This document shows positions 63,920 through 64,000 of a DNA stretch of 64,000 nucleotides, piece by piece. The notes beneath the pieces were generated by a model. That model was not told the origin of the DNA, made no database searches, and was given only the letters and a program-made list of their open reading frames with translations. Each line of letters begins with the position of its first letter. Position 1 is the first letter of the stretch. The translations under genes were made by a program, and so were the position numbers. The DNA is from Paenibacillus sp. LS1 (GTDB lineage: Bacteria; Bacillota; Bacilli; Paenibacillales; Paenibacillaceae), in the NCBI RefSeq assembly GCF_026013365.1, contig NZ_JAPDOE010000017.1:1-64000 (forward strand), in the 5' to 3' direction.

Positions 63920-64000
63920 CCAAAAAGAGCCAAATTCAGAACAGGCCAACGTGTAAATTCTTCCTTTTTATAAGACTTAATCCCCTGTAATTTGCACACT

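Overview
The window looks like chromosomal DNA of a Paenibacillus (endospore-forming Bacillota, roughly 50% GC). The support is indirect: the 5' end of a 16S rRNA gene of Bacillales type, two complete GerA-type spore-germinant receptor operons, SLH-domain and copper-amine-oxidase-like surface proteins, AAGGAGG ribosome binding sites with frequent TTG/GTG starts, and a van-like R-S-Y-Z order reminiscent of the P. popilliae VanF locus. Species cannot be fixed from this sequence alone.

Layout. 1-840: start of an rRNA operon reading left, with two tandem promoters. 940-5021: purine block, a guanine-riboswitch-controlled AzgA/PbuG purine permease, a small lipoprotein and guaA. 5401-11398: MoxR / DUF58 / transglutaminase operon and a NodB deacetylase. 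11640-17875: a DedA protein, then a germinant-receptor operon (A, C, small D-like subunit, B, relic of a third B, second B) preceded by a sigma-G-like promoter. 17962-26388: Bcp peroxiredoxin, a three-gene ABC exporter, an LCP cell-wall enzyme, hemL, and a divergent MocR regulator / EamA exporter pair with an 18-bp palindrome between them. 26503-30255: a second germinant-receptor operon in order B-A-C with overlapping genes. 30325-39321: a pectin (rhamnogalacturonan) utilisation locus: YesM/YesN-like two-component system, CUT1 binding protein and two permeases with no ATPase, an acetylesterase, and an ASRT-family protein, interrupted by a 2 x 262 bp GC-rich tandem intergenic repeat. 39589-49130: SLH surface protein, SGNH esterase, inositol-phosphatase, UV endonuclease UvsE, ddl, a secreted-type amidase. 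49514-52228: aconitase. 52359-56673: two orphan small genes and vanZ-vanY-vanS-vanR. 56758-60099: WYL regulator, zinc-ribbon/effector-binding fusion, a 55-codon gene and a racemase-like protein. 60206-60512: a compact candidate type I toxin-antitoxin module. 60630-63842: TPP-riboswitch-controlled thiC and an IclR regulator.

The most notable items are (i) the unlisted 27-codon holin-like toxin gene with a sequestered ribosome binding site and a convergent antisense RNA promoter, (ii) a nearly identical 17-bp inverted repeat just downstream of the iclR and acnA promoters, suggesting that the IclR protein controls itself and aconitase, (iii) a vanRSYZ set without vanHAX, (iv) a 15-codon relic of a third gerB gene, and (v) the tandem GC-rich repeat. 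All calls come from reading the sequence; no database search was run.
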